Assembly: GCA_963834305.1 (NCBI GenBank)
Contig: CAWIAX010000002.1
Span: forward strand, 1,922,001 to 1,986,000
Length of the DNA stretch: 64,000 nucleotides
Source of the DNA: JACCXG01 sp963834305
Lineage (GTDB): Bacteria; Acidobacteriota; Vicinamibacteria; Vicinamibacterales; 2-12-FULL-66-21
Direction: 5' to 3'
Both the position numbers and the translations under genes were made by a program. Under the pieces are notes generated by a model. It did not search any database, was not told where the DNA came from, and worked only from the letters and a program-made list of their open reading frames with translations. Of this stretch, positions 10,797 to 19,314 are shown piece after piece (the stretch's first letter is position 1; every line of letters starts with the position of its first letter).

Positions 10797-11369
10797 ATGA
10801 AGAGTTCAAGAGCGAACGTCGTCGGCTGCGCCGTCGCCGCGGTCACCATGGCCGGCACGCTGGCGCTGGCCCAGCAGCCGCAGAGCCCGGCGGCGGGCGG
10901 CAGCACCACGCGCGCGGTCGCCGAGATCAAGGGTGAGGGCATCAAGGGGCGCGCCGAGCTGGTCGAGCGGAAATCCGCGACCGGCACGGTCGTGGACATC
11001 ACCGTCACGGCGTCGGGGCTGAAGCCCGGGATGCACGGAGTGCACCTGCACGCGGTCGGCAAGTGCGAGCCCGACTTCACCGCCGCCGGCGGCCATTTCG
11101 ATCCCGGCCCGGCGAGCAACACCGATCCCGACGCCAACCATCCGTTCCACATGGGCGATATCCCGAACCTCGAGGTCGGACAGGACGGCCAGGGCACGCT
11201 GAAGGCGGTCACGACCCGGGTGACGCTGTCGGCCGGCCCGCTGTCGCTGTTCGATGAAGACGGCACCGCGATCATCATTCACGGCAATCCCGACCAGGGC
11301 ATCACCGGCGCGCCGAAGTCCGGCGTCAGCGGCGGCCCCAGGGTGGCGTGCGGCGTGTTCACCAAGTAA
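10797..11369 (+). CDS. sodC: Periplasmic Cu/Zn superoxide dismutase
   Basis: A 190-residue protein with a Sec signal (residues 1-25, ending ALAQ). The copper and zinc ligands are all present: HGVHLHAVGKC near residue 79, GGHFDP near residue 99, HPFHMGD near residue 114 and IIHGNPDQ near residue 159, with the disulphide pair Cys in GKC and in RVACGV. It dismutates superoxide in the periplasm. An AGGAGG site precedes the ATG, and TACAAT about 25 bases upstream is a possible -10 box. Its 3' end overlaps that of the convergent ABC-ATPase gene by 11 bases. Confidence 0.93.
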   Translation: MKSSRANVVGCAVAAVTMAGTLALAQQPQSPAAGGSTTRAVAEIKGEGIKGRAELVERKSATGTVVDITVTASGLKPGMHGVHLHAVGKCEPDFTAAGGHFDPGPASNTDPDANHPFHMGDIPNLEVGQDGQGTLKAVTTRVTLSAGPLSLFDEDGTAIIIHGNPDQGITGAPKSGVSGGPRVACGVFTK

Positions 11370-12079
11370 ACCAGCCCTTGCCGATCGGCTTGAGCTGACC
11401 GGTGGCGCCGTCGAGCTTCAGGTTCCGCGGCGCCACCGCCTTCGCGAAGTCCTCGTCGTTGGTGAGGACGAGCACCGCCAGCCGGCCGTCCGCGCAGGCG
11501 CGGACGATGTCGGCCGCCAGCGCGCCGCGCGCGTCCGGGGCGACGTCCAGCGTGGGATGCTCGATCAGCAGGAAGCGCGGCTCGAGCACCAGCGCCCGGG
11601 CCAGGTGGACGCGCACCCGGACGTCAGCCGGCACGCGCGCCCGCCTGGGCCCGCAGCCAGCGGGCGGCGTCGATGCCGCAGCGTGCCGCCAACGCGGTCA
11701 CTTCCTGTTCCACCCGATCCGGCACCCGATCGATCTCCAGCGTCAGCGGTATCGCCAGGTTCTGCAGCAGCGTCGATCCTTCGAGCAGCACGACGCGGGG
11801 GGAGACGATGCCGAAGTGCTCGAGCGACGTCAGCCATTCGTCGCCGTCCACGATCTCGGAGGTCAGGCGTCCGAACGTGCGGATGTGGCCGGTGTCCGGC
11901 AGCGAGGCGCCGGTGACGAGGTTGACCAGCAGTTCGCCGGCGCCGGCGTCGATGCCGCCGACCGTCACGCGCTCGCCGGCCGCGATCCGCAGATCGGCAA
12001 CGCGAAGCGGGCGCAGGCCGCTGTAGGCCTTGGTGACGCCGGAGATCTCGAGGACGGCCTCGTTGGGCGGCACCGTCAT
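11359..12079 (-). CDS. Degenerate ABC-transporter ATPase lacking catalytic motifs (one frameshift)
   Basis: After dropping one base near 11633 the gene encodes 239 residues that align end to end with LolD/MlaF-type ABC ATPases: ISGVTKAYSGLRPL at the start, LLQNLAIPLTLEID in the middle, VHLARALVLEPRFLLIEHPT near the end. Every nucleotide-handling motif is altered. The Walker A position reads GIDAGAGELLVN, without Lys or Ser/Thr. The Q-loop Gln is missing in GIVSPRVVL. The LSGGQ signature is replaced by VPADVRV. Walker B ends IEH instead of DEP, and the H-loop His is Asn in VLTNDED. It is therefore probably not an ATPase. It overlaps the PHP gene by four bases (ATGA). Confidence 0.72.
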
Positions 12080-12906
12080 CGCGGCGCTCCAACGCGCCAC
12101 TCGAGCCTGGCGAAATCTTCGGCGGGCAGGCGCACCTCGCCGAGGCGGCAGGCGCGATGGACGCCTTCGCCATGGAAATCCGAGCCGCCCGAGCGTCGCC
12201 AGCCGCCAATGGTCGGCGAGCGCGGCATAATGCGCCTCGTGCGCCGGCAGGTGGCTGCTGTGCCACACCTCCAGCGCGTCGAGCCCCGCGCGCCGCCAGG
12301 ACGCCGATCAGCCGGTCGTCGTCGAGGAGCACCGGGTGGGCGAGCGACGCGAGGCCGCCCGCGTCGTGAATGACACGGACGACCTCGGCGCCGCGGGCAC
12401 CGCGGCGGGGCACGAACGCCGGCCGGCCGCGGCCGAGCAGGCGCGCGAAGGCGTCGTTCCTGTCGGTGGCGTGACCGCCAGCGACGAGCGCATCGGCGAT
12501 CGCCGGGCGGCCGATGCTGGCGCCGCCGCTGGCGGCGCGGTCGAGCGGTGTCGTGCATGTCCACCGGGAGGCCGAGCGCGGCGAGGCGCGCCAGCATGTC
12601 GCGCACACGCCGGACGCGGTCGCTCCGCTGCTCCCGCAGGAAGGCGGCGAGACCGGCATGCTCGGGATCGAAGAAGTAGCCGAGGATGTGGACGTCGCGA
12701 TCGTGCTCGACGCCGGTGATTTCGATCCCCGGCACGAGGCGCAGCCCGAGGCGTCCGGCGGCGTCGCGCGCCGCCGGCAGACCGGCCACCGTGTCGTGAT
12801 CGGTCACGCTGAGGACCGTGATGCCGGCTGCCGCGGCCCGGGCGACGAGCGCGTCCGGCGCCAGCACGCCGTCGGAGGCGGTGGTGTGGAGATGCAGGTC
12901 GATCAC
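12076..12906 (-). CDS. PHP-domain phosphoesterase (three frameshifts)
   Basis: The GTG at 12906 is chosen because it directly precedes the PHP signature IDLHLHTTASDG. SVTDHDTVAG near residue 40, LVPGIEIT near residue 66 and the C-terminal GSDFHG supply the metal-binding His/Asp/Glu set. The frame shifts near 12546, 12293 and 12195. One base removed at each gives 275 residues, the usual length of the TrpH/RNase-AM-type family that hydrolyses nucleoside 3',5'-bisphosphates or trims 5' ends of RNA. It follows the Fur-fusion gene and overlaps the ABC gene by four bases, so the three are likely one transcription unit. Confidence 0.8.
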   Translation of the reverse strand: MIDLHLHTTASDGVLAPDALVARAAAAGITVLSVTDHDTVAGLPAARDAAGRLGLRLVPGIEITGVEHDRDVHILGYFFDPEHAGLAAFLREQRSDRVRRVRDMLARLAALGLPVDMHDTARPRRQRRRQHRPPGDRRCARRWRSRHRQERRLRAPARPRPAGVRAPPRCPRRRGRPCHSRRGRPRVARPPGAPRRRPADRRPGGARGSTRWRCGTAATCRRTRRIMPRSPTIGGWRRSGGSDFHGEGVHRACRLGEVRLPAEDFARLEWRVGAPR

Positions 12907-12958
12907 CGGGGCGTCGTGCTCCGCACGCCGCGTCCCGTCCGCAGGCCGGAGCACGGGC

Positions 12959-13937
12959 TCAGGCGCTCGGCTGGACGCGGCGCGTCTTGCGCCGGGCGGC
13001 AGGCCGGCGCCGCTGCCGTTCGATCAGCGCGCGGTACTCGCGGATCAGCAGCTCGAGGTGCTCGCGCTCTTCGGTCGGCGAACTCGAGGAAGATCTGCTT
13101 CCCCTCGGAGTCCTCGAAGCGGTCGCCGTAGCGCTTGAAGAAGCGGTGCGAGGCGCGTTCGCAGCGGATGCCGATCATGAGGGCCTGCCGATCGTCGACG
13201 CCCTTGGCGAGCTGCTCGGCGCCGGCGGCGAACAGCCCGTTGGCCGCCCCCTTGAAGAACAGGAAGGTCGGACGCGACTCGAGCAGCGGATCCTCGCCGA
13301 TCAGCTCCTTGTAGCGCGCTTCCAGCTTGCCGAGGTGCTCCTTCTCTTCCTCGGCGAGCTTCTCGAAGACGCGGCGCCCGCGCGCGTCCTTCGTCATCCG
13401 CGCGCCGCGCGAGTAGAACTCGAGGCCGCTGCGCTCCGTGGCAATCGCGATGCGCAGCGCATCGCGCGCGAACAGCAGCTCGGTCGTGCCGCCTTCGACC
13501 GCCGGCGCCCGGCCGGTCCGGCAGGATTCGCAGGTGCCGTGAATCTGCAGGATGCTCTGGCGCGCGGTGAAGTTGCGGGCCGACGCCACTTCTTCGAGCA
13601 GCGCCTCGATGTCGGAGCTGAGGAACTCGAACGACCGGTTGCAGGTCTTGCAGATGAGATGAAAGTGGCGGGGGTGGCGGTACGAGTGCTCGAAGCGGAA
13701 GCGGCCTTCGCCGAAATCGACCTTCCGCGCGATCCCCGCCTCCTCCATCCACTGCAGCGTGCGGTAGACCGTGGCGCGGCTGATCTTCTGGTCCTCGCGG
13801 CGGATCAGATCGTACAGGTCGTCCGCCGTCAGGTGTCCCTCCTGGCGGAGGAACACGTTGACGATCAGATCCCGCTTGCCGGACCGCTTGCTGCCGGCCG
13901 GGCGAAGGCTGTCGAGGTAGGCCGACGTCGGTTCCAT
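12959..13937 (-). CDS. Fur-family regulator fused to a rubrerythrin/ferritin-like domain (one frameshift)
   Basis: Residues 1-140 form a Fur/PerR repressor: a winged helix (RATVYRTLQWMEEAGI), the metal site HPRHFHLICKTC and a CESC pair. Residues about 160-325 are a four-helix ferritin-like domain with two ExxH-type half-sites, EEEKEHLGKLE and, after a one-base frameshift near 13079, EEREHLELL. With that base removed the protein has 325 residues and ends at the TGA at 12959. The ATG at 13937 is preferred to a GTG at 13970. A single protein that binds DNA and carries a di-iron-type domain suggests sensing of iron, peroxide or oxygen; this is inference from the fusion. Confidence 0.82.
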
Positions 13938-14034
13938 GGACAGCTTCAACCCCTTCGCTTGCCTGCGCACATCAGAATCGCCGGGCGCCCGGCTGCAGAG
14001 AGAGCGGGAACCGGGCGACTGACGAATCGCCGGT

Positions 14035-14365
14035 CTAGACGCTGAACGACGAGCCGCAGCCGCAGGTCGATTTCGCGTTCGGGTTCTTGATGGTGAATCC
14101 GCCGCCCGTGATGTTGTCGACGAAATCCACTTCGGCGCCGCTCAGGTAGCGGGCGCTGATCGGGTCCACGAGCAGCTTGACGCCGTTCGACTCGATCACC
14201 GAGTCGGTCGTCTCGTCGCCCTTCGCCCTCGTCGATCATGAGGCCGTACTGAAAGCCTGAGCAGCCGCCCCCCTGGACGAACACGCGGAGACCCGCGCTG
14301 GGCTTGTTCTCTTCGGTGAGCAGCTCAGTGATCTTGGTGGCTGCCGTCGGTGTGACGTTAATCAT
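14035..14365 (-). CDS. erpA: Iron-sulfur cluster insertion protein, ErpA/IscA type (one frameshift)
   Basis: An A-type carrier that delivers Fe-S clusters to target proteins. The three cluster-binding cysteines are visible: GGGCSGFQYGL near residue 35, and the TCGCGSSFSV tail just before the TAG at 14035-14037. An extra base near 14221, after IDEGEG, moves the frame; removing it restores 109 residues, typical for the family, including VDFVDNITGGGFTIKNP. The start has an AGGAGA site and a promoter 35-60 bases upstream. The neighbouring gene is the iron-related Fur fusion. Confidence 0.88.
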
Positions 14366-14399
14366 CGACTAATCTCCTGAGCTCGCAAGTACTTACGGA

Positions 14400-14427
14400 A
14401 TTATACCGCGAGCGCTGCCCCATTCAA
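14400..14427 (-). promoter_or_regulatory. Sigma70-type promoter of erpA
   Basis: On the minus strand TTGAAT (14427-14422) and TATAAT (14405-14400) are 16 bases apart, with the erpA start 35 bases further downstream. The rest of the gap up to the pgi start at 14618 shows nothing recognisable. Confidence 0.6.
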
Positions 14428-14617
14428 CCGCCGGCAGCCCGCTCTGGCCTCCCTCGTCCCCGCTAAGCCATTCGTCCTCAGCCAATTAGACGCCGGTGGC
14501 AAAAAGAAGGTCCCCATTGTCCGGTCCGGGGCGCTGTGACAGGATCCGCCTGTGCGGTCCGCCTCCACAGGCGGGCCAGGGCTGCCAACTCGGCCATTTT
14601 TTCTTCGACAGGTGCCC

Positions 14618-16279
14618 ATGACGCTCCCGTACGAGCCAGCTGCTGACCTCGCCAACCGCCTCATTCAGGACCACGTCGTCTCGCGGGTGTGGGACCGGGA
14701 CATCTCCGTGTGGCAGGCCGCGCCGGGCTCGGCGGCCGCCCGCTCGATCGAAACCCGCCTCGGATGGCTCGACATCGACAAGACGATGCCGCCGCATATC
14801 GACCGGCTGATCGGGCTCGGCCGCGCAGCGCACGAGGAGAAGATCGAAGCCGTCTACCTGCTCGGCATGGGAGGCAGCAGCCTGTGCGCCGAGGTGCTGC
14901 GCTCGGTCTACGGCGTCGCCGACGGCTGGCCCGAGCTCTTCGTCCTCGACACGACCGACGAGCAGACGATCACGGCGGCCGCCGCCCGCATGGTCCCGGA
15001 ACGGACCTTCTTCATCGTCGCCAGCAAGAGCGGCGGGACGGTGGAAGTGGCCTCGATGGAGCGCTTCTTCTGGTCACGCATGACCGCTGCGCTCGGCGAC
15101 CGGGCGGGCCGGCAGTTCCTCGCCATCACCGATCCGGGCACGGCGCTCGAGCGGCTGGCCGCCACCCGCGGCTACCGCGAGACCTTCGTGAACCCCCCCG
15201 ATATCGGCGGCCGGTTCTCGGCACTCTCCCTGTTCGGCCTGGTGCCCACCGCGCTGCTCGGTGCGTCCCCGCGCGACCTGCTCGCGGCAGGCACGGCGAT
15301 GGCCGACGGCTGCCGGCAGGAGAACCACACCAACGCCGGGCTCGAGCTCGGGGCCTTCATCGGCGCCGCCACGCTCAACGGCCGCGACAAGCTGACCGTC
15401 GTGCTGCCGCCGTCGCTGTCCACGCTCGGCTTGTGGATCGAGCAGCTGGTCGCCGAGAGCACCGGCAAACACGGCAAGGGGGCCCTGCCGGTGGTCGATG
15501 AAGCGCTCGGCCGCCCCGACGAGTACGGCCAGGATCGCGCCTTCGTCTCGATCGCCACCGAACGCGACGCGCCGGACAAGGATCGCCTGGCGGCGCTCGA
15601 GGCGGCCGGCCACCCGGTGCTCCGCCTCAGCACGCGGGTCGACGGGATCGGCGCCGAGTTCTTCCGGTGGGAGTTCGCCACGGCGATTGCGGGAGCCGCA
15701 CTCGGGATCAATCCGTTCGACGAGCCCAACGTCTCGGAAGCCAAGGAGAAGTCCAAGGTCATGCTGGACGCGCACGCCCGCGACGGCCGCCTGCCCGGCG
15801 GGCCGCCGGTGGCGCAGGACCAGGACGTCGCCGTGTATTCGAGCGCGTTCAGGGGGGACACGCCGGCCGCGGTCGTCCGGGCGGCAATCGAGAGCGTGCG
15901 GCCGGGCGACTATGCCGCCTTCCTCTCCTATCTCCCGGCGGAGGCCGCCGTCGAGCAGAGCGTGGCCAGCGCGCGCGCGGCAATCCGGCGGCGGACGACG
16001 GCGGCCAGCACCTTCGGCGTCGGGCCGCGCTACCTGCACTCCACCGGGCAGTATCACAAGGGGGGCCCGAACACGGCGCTGGCCTTCGTCGTCACCGCGG
16101 ACGATGCGAGCGAGACTGCGATCCCGGAGGCGGGCTATTCGTTCTCGACGCTGAAGCGGGCGCAGGCGCTGGGTGACTACCAGACGCTCGAAGCGCACGA
16201 CCGGCGCGTGGTCCGGATCCACGTCACCGTCGCGGATGCCGCGGGCGCGCTGGAGCGGCTGTTCGCCGCGGCGCTCTGA
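14618..16279 (+). CDS. pgi: Glucose-6-phosphate isomerase (Tal-Pgi-type Pgi domain)
   Basis: The protein has 553 residues from the ATG at 14618. It carries two sugar-isomerase (SIS) folds: LGMGGSSLCAEVL near residue 84 and IVASKSGGTVEV near residue 136 in the phosphosugar site, FSALSLFGLVPTALL near residue 205, and YLHSTGQYHKGGPN near residue 470. This is the branch found as the C-terminal half of transaldolase-Pgi fusions, here free-standing, and no transaldolase gene lies next to it. It interconverts glucose-6-phosphate and fructose-6-phosphate in glycolysis and gluconeogenesis. Upstream GTG starts are possible but lack family similarity. Confidence 0.88.
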   Translation: MTLPYEPAADLANRLIQDHVVSRVWDRDISVWQAAPGSAAARSIETRLGWLDIDKTMPPHIDRLIGLGRAAHEEKIEAVYLLGMGGSSLCAEVLRSVYGVADGWPELFVLDTTDEQTITAAAARMVPERTFFIVASKSGGTVEVASMERFFWSRMTAALGDRAGRQFLAITDPGTALERLAATRGYRETFVNPPDIGGRFSALSLFGLVPTALLGASPRDLLAAGTAMADGCRQENHTNAGLELGAFIGAATLNGRDKLTVVLPPSLSTLGLWIEQLVAESTGKHGKGALPVVDEALGRPDEYGQDRAFVSIATERDAPDKDRLAALEAAGHPVLRLSTRVDGIGAEFFRWEFATAIAGAALGINPFDEPNVSEAKEKSKVMLDAHARDGRLPGGPPVAQDQDVAVYSSAFRGDTPAAVVRAAIESVRPGDYAAFLSYLPAEAAVEQSVASARAAIRRRTTAASTFGVGPRYLHSTGQYHKGGPNTALAFVVTADDASETAIPEAGYSFSTLKRAQALGDYQTLEAHDRRVVRIHVTVADAAGALERLFAAAL

Positions 16280-16333
16280 TCGCGGGGGCGGCACTCCGAT
16301 CGTCGGCGCGGCGGCCGGCGGGTGAACTCGTCG

Positions 16334-17863
16334 TCAGCCGCCCCCGAGGGTCGCGAGCACTTTCCCGGACTCTGCCTCGACGTCGCGGTGCAGGCTGTTG
16401 CCGTGGGCGTCCATGGTGACGATGGCGGGGAAATCGCGGACCTGGAGGTGCCACATCGCCTCCGGCGTGCCGAACTCGGTCAGCGACACGCCATCAACGC
16501 GTTCGATCGTCCGCGCGTAGAACTGCGCCGCCCCGCCGATCGCGTTGAGGTAGACCGCGCCGGATTCCTGCAGGCCGGCCAGCGTCTTCGCCCCCATGCC
16601 GCCCTTGCCGATCACGACCCGGACGCCATAGCGCTTGAGAATCTCGGCCTGGTAGGGCTCCTCCCTGATGCTGGTGGTCGGGCCGGCGGCTGTGATCCGC
16701 CACGTATCCCCCTCCTTCACCACGACCGGTCCGCAGTGATACAGCACCCCGCCCGCCAGATCGACAGGCGGCTCGTGCTTCATCAGGTGCGCGTGCACGG
16801 CGTCGCGGCCGGTGAACATGCGGCCCGACACCAGCACCACGTCGCCCACCTTGAGCGCGCGGATCTGCTCCTCGCTGATCGGCGCCTCGAGGGGGATTTC
16901 GCGCCCGGTGCGGGTGAACCCGGCCGCCACCGCCTCCGGCGGGAGCATGGTTTCGGACGGCCCCGCCTCGCGATACATCCAGGAAGTGATGGCGCCGGAG
17001 GACGCGTCGAGGTGCACGCCGAGGCGGCGGAACGCCCAGCAGTCGTAGGCGATCGACACGAAGAAGCTCGCGGGCAGCCTGTTCAACGCCGCGATCTTGC
17101 AGCCGATGAGCGTGGTCCGGCCGCGGAAGCCCATGGGGCCGACCGACAGGCGATTGGCCTCGTCCATGATCGACCCCTCGAGCGCCTGCAGCCGGGGATC
17201 GTCGTTGGTGTCGTCGAGCGTGCGGAACAGCTGCTCTTTCGCGTGGAGGTAGCCGGACGTGCGATCGCCGCCGATGCAGACGCCGAGCGCGCCGGGGCCG
17301 CAGCCCTTGCCCTGCGCCTTCCAGATCGCGTGCAGGATGCACTTCCGCACCCCCTCGAGCGACCGGTCGGCGCGGCCGAGGTGATCGAGCTCCGCGGGCA
17401 GCGAATACTGCGCGTTCGTGTTCTCGCAGCCGCCCCCCTTGAGGATCAGCCGGACCTCGATGTCGGGACGCTCCCACTGCTCGAAGTGCACGATCGGGGT
17501 GCCCGGGCCGAGGTTGGTGCCGGAGTTCTCGCCGGTGATCGAGTCCACGGAGTTGGGCCGGAGCTTGCCGCGGCGGGTGGCTTCGGCGACCGCCTCGCGG
17601 ATCTGCGCCTTCATCCAGATCTGGTTGGCGCCCACCGGCACCTTCACCTCGAAGGTGGGCATCCCGGTGTCCTGGCAGATCGGCCCGTCGCACGACGCGG
17701 CCTGGTCGATGTTCTGCGCGATGATGGCCAGCGCCTGGTCCGCGCGTGACCCCTGCTCTTCGCGGGCCATGGCGCCGCGCATGGCGGCGCGAACGTCGGG
17801 CGGCAGATCCGTCGAGGTGCGCGCGATCAGCTCCACCATGCTCTCGAGAAAGGAGGGCAGCAT
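16334..17863 (-). CDS. fumA: Class I (Fe-S dependent) fumarate hydratase
   Basis: A 509-residue iron-sulfur fumarase with both domains fused, as in FumA/FumB. The N-terminal alpha domain carries the cluster cysteines in DGPICQDTG near residue 58, GGGCENTN near residue 143 and a later GKGCGPG. The C-terminal beta domain (from about residue 310, EIPLEAPIS onward) has VVLVSGRMFTGRDAVH and GPTTSIREEPY. It converts fumarate to malate in the TCA cycle. It is divergent from an aspartase/fumarase-type lyase with 38 bases between the starts, so fumarate-forming and fumarate-using genes share one control region. Confidence 0.92.
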   Translation of the reverse strand: MLPSFLESMVELIARTSTDLPPDVRAAMRGAMAREEQGSRADQALAIIAQNIDQAASCDGPICQDTGMPTFEVKVPVGANQIWMKAQIREAVAEATRRGKLRPNSVDSITGENSGTNLGPGTPIVHFEQWERPDIEVRLILKGGGCENTNAQYSLPAELDHLGRADRSLEGVRKCILHAIWKAQGKGCGPGALGVCIGGDRTSGYLHAKEQLFRTLDDTNDDPRLQALEGSIMDEANRLSVGPMGFRGRTTLIGCKIAALNRLPASFFVSIAYDCWAFRRLGVHLDASSGAITSWMYREAGPSETMLPPEAVAAGFTRTGREIPLEAPISEEQIRALKVGDVVLVSGRMFTGRDAVHAHLMKHEPPVDLAGGVLYHCGPVVVKEGDTWRITAAGPTTSIREEPYQAEILKRYGVRVVIGKGGMGAKTLAGLQESGAVYLNAIGGAAQFYARTIERVDGVSLTEFGTPEAMWHLQVRDFPAIVTMDAHGNSLHRDVEAESGKVLATLGGG

Positions 17864-17871
17864 GCGAGCAG

Positions 17872-17877
17872 TATAAT
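17872..17877 (+). promoter_or_regulatory. Perfect -10 box in the divergent fumA/lyase region
   Basis: TATAAT at 17872-17877 on the plus strand, with no convincing -35. AGGAGG at 17880-17885 lies 16 bases before the ATG at 17902, which is too far for an ideal site, and it would overlap the transcription start. A CTG at 17890 is at normal spacing. How translation starts here is therefore unclear. Confidence 0.45.
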
Positions 17878-17901
17878 TTAGGAGGTTCCCTGGACTGGCA
17901 G

Positions 17902-19314
17902 ATGACGTTCCGCATCGAAAAAGACCCGCTTGGCGACGTCCGCGTGCCGGCCGGCGCCTACTACGGCGGCCAGACCCAGCGCGCGGTCGAGAACTTCCCG
18001 ATCAGCGGGCTGACCGCTCCGCCGGAGCTCGTCTCGGCCACCGTCCGCATCAAGAAAGCCGCGGCCGAGGCCAACGTCGCCCTGGGCCGGCTCGACGGCG
18101 CGACCGGCCGCGCCATTGTCGCCGCGGCCGATGAAGTGCTCGGCGGCGCCCTCCGCGACCAGTTCGTCGTGGACGTCTACCAGGCAGGCGCCGGCACGTC
18201 CCATCACATGAACACGAACGAGGTCCTGGCGAACCGGGCGGCGGAGATCCTCGGCGGGGCGCGCGGCGAGTACTCCCGGGTCCATCCGAACGATCACGTC
18301 AACATGGGCCAGTCCACCAACGACGTGTTCCCGGCGGCCATCCGCCTGGCGCTGCTGACGATGGCCCCCGGCCTGGTCGGGGCAGCGCAGGGGCTGGCCG
18401 AGGGGCTGGCGGCGAAGAGCCTCGAGTTCGACGGCATCCTGAAGACCGGACGCACCCACCTGCAGGACGCCGTGCCGATGACGCTCGGCCAGGAGTTCGG
18501 CGGCTACGCCGCCAACGTGGCGCAGGCGTCGGCCGAAGTCGAGCGCGTCGCGCGCGTGCTGCTCGAGCTGAACCTCGGGGCAACCGCCGTCGGCACCGGG
18601 CTGAACGCGGGGGACGATTTCGCGGCCGCGATGATCGGCAACCTGGCGCGCGACACGGGGCTGGAGCTGCGCCCGGCCGCCAACCGGTTCCGGGTCACCC
18701 AGAGCATGGGCGACGTCCTTGCCTATTCGGGGGCGCTGCGCCGGCTCGCGTGCGAGGTCAGCAAGGTCGCCTCGGACCTCAGGCTCCTGAGCAGCGGGCC
18801 GCGCACGGGGCTCGCGGAGATCCTGCTGCCCGCCGTGCAGCCGGGCTCCTCGATCATGCCGGGCAAGGTGAACCCGTCGGTCCCCGAGATGGTCAACCAG
18901 GTCTGCTACCAGGTCTACGGCTGCGACGCCACGGTGCTCGCCGCCGCCGAAGGGGGCCAGCTCGAGCTGAACGTGATGATGCCGGTGATCGCGTGGAACG
19001 CGATCCACGCCACGCGCATCCTCCGGCAGGCCATGCTCGTGCTGCAGGAGCGGACGGTGGCCGGGATCCAGGCCGACGCCGAACGCTGCCGGGAGCTGCT
19101 CGACCGCAGCACGGCGGTGGCCACCGCGCTCAGTCCCCACATCGGCTACGCCGCTACCGCCGACCTCGCCAAGACGGCGGTGGCGACCGGCCGGTCCGTT
19201 GTCGACCTCGCGCGCGAGCGCAATCTGCTGCCCACCGACCTGCTCGATCGGATCCTGTCAGCCGACGCCATGACGTCGCCGGGCGTTCCCGGGCGCGACG
19301 ACGACAAATCCTGA
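17902..19314 (+). CDS. aspA: Aspartate ammonia-lyase / class II fumarase family enzyme
   Basis: A 470-residue member of the aspartase/fumarase superfamily. The catalytic loop reads GSSIMPGKVNP near residue 320 and is followed by VPEMVNQVC and GQLELNVMMPV, which look more like aspartase than FumC. GAGTSHHMNTNEV near residue 97 also has the aspartase-type AGTS. NDHVNMGQSTND supplies further active-site contacts. As aspartase it would release ammonia and fumarate from aspartate, feeding the divergent fumarase. A class II fumarase role cannot be excluded by reading. The stop overlaps the next gene's ATG. Confidence 0.8.
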   Translation: MTFRIEKDPLGDVRVPAGAYYGGQTQRAVENFPISGLTAPPELVSATVRIKKAAAEANVALGRLDGATGRAIVAAADEVLGGALRDQFVVDVYQAGAGTSHHMNTNEVLANRAAEILGGARGEYSRVHPNDHVNMGQSTNDVFPAAIRLALLTMAPGLVGAAQGLAEGLAAKSLEFDGILKTGRTHLQDAVPMTLGQEFGGYAANVAQASAEVERVARVLLELNLGATAVGTGLNAGDDFAAAMIGNLARDTGLELRPAANRFRVTQSMGDVLAYSGALRRLACEVSKVASDLRLLSSGPRTGLAEILLPAVQPGSSIMPGKVNPSVPEMVNQVCYQVYGCDATVLAAAEGGQLELNVMMPVIAWNAIHATRILRQAMLVLQERTVAGIQADAERCRELLDRSTAVATALSPHIGYAATADLAKTAVATGRSVVDLARERNLLPTDLLDRILSADAMTSPGVPGRDDDKS

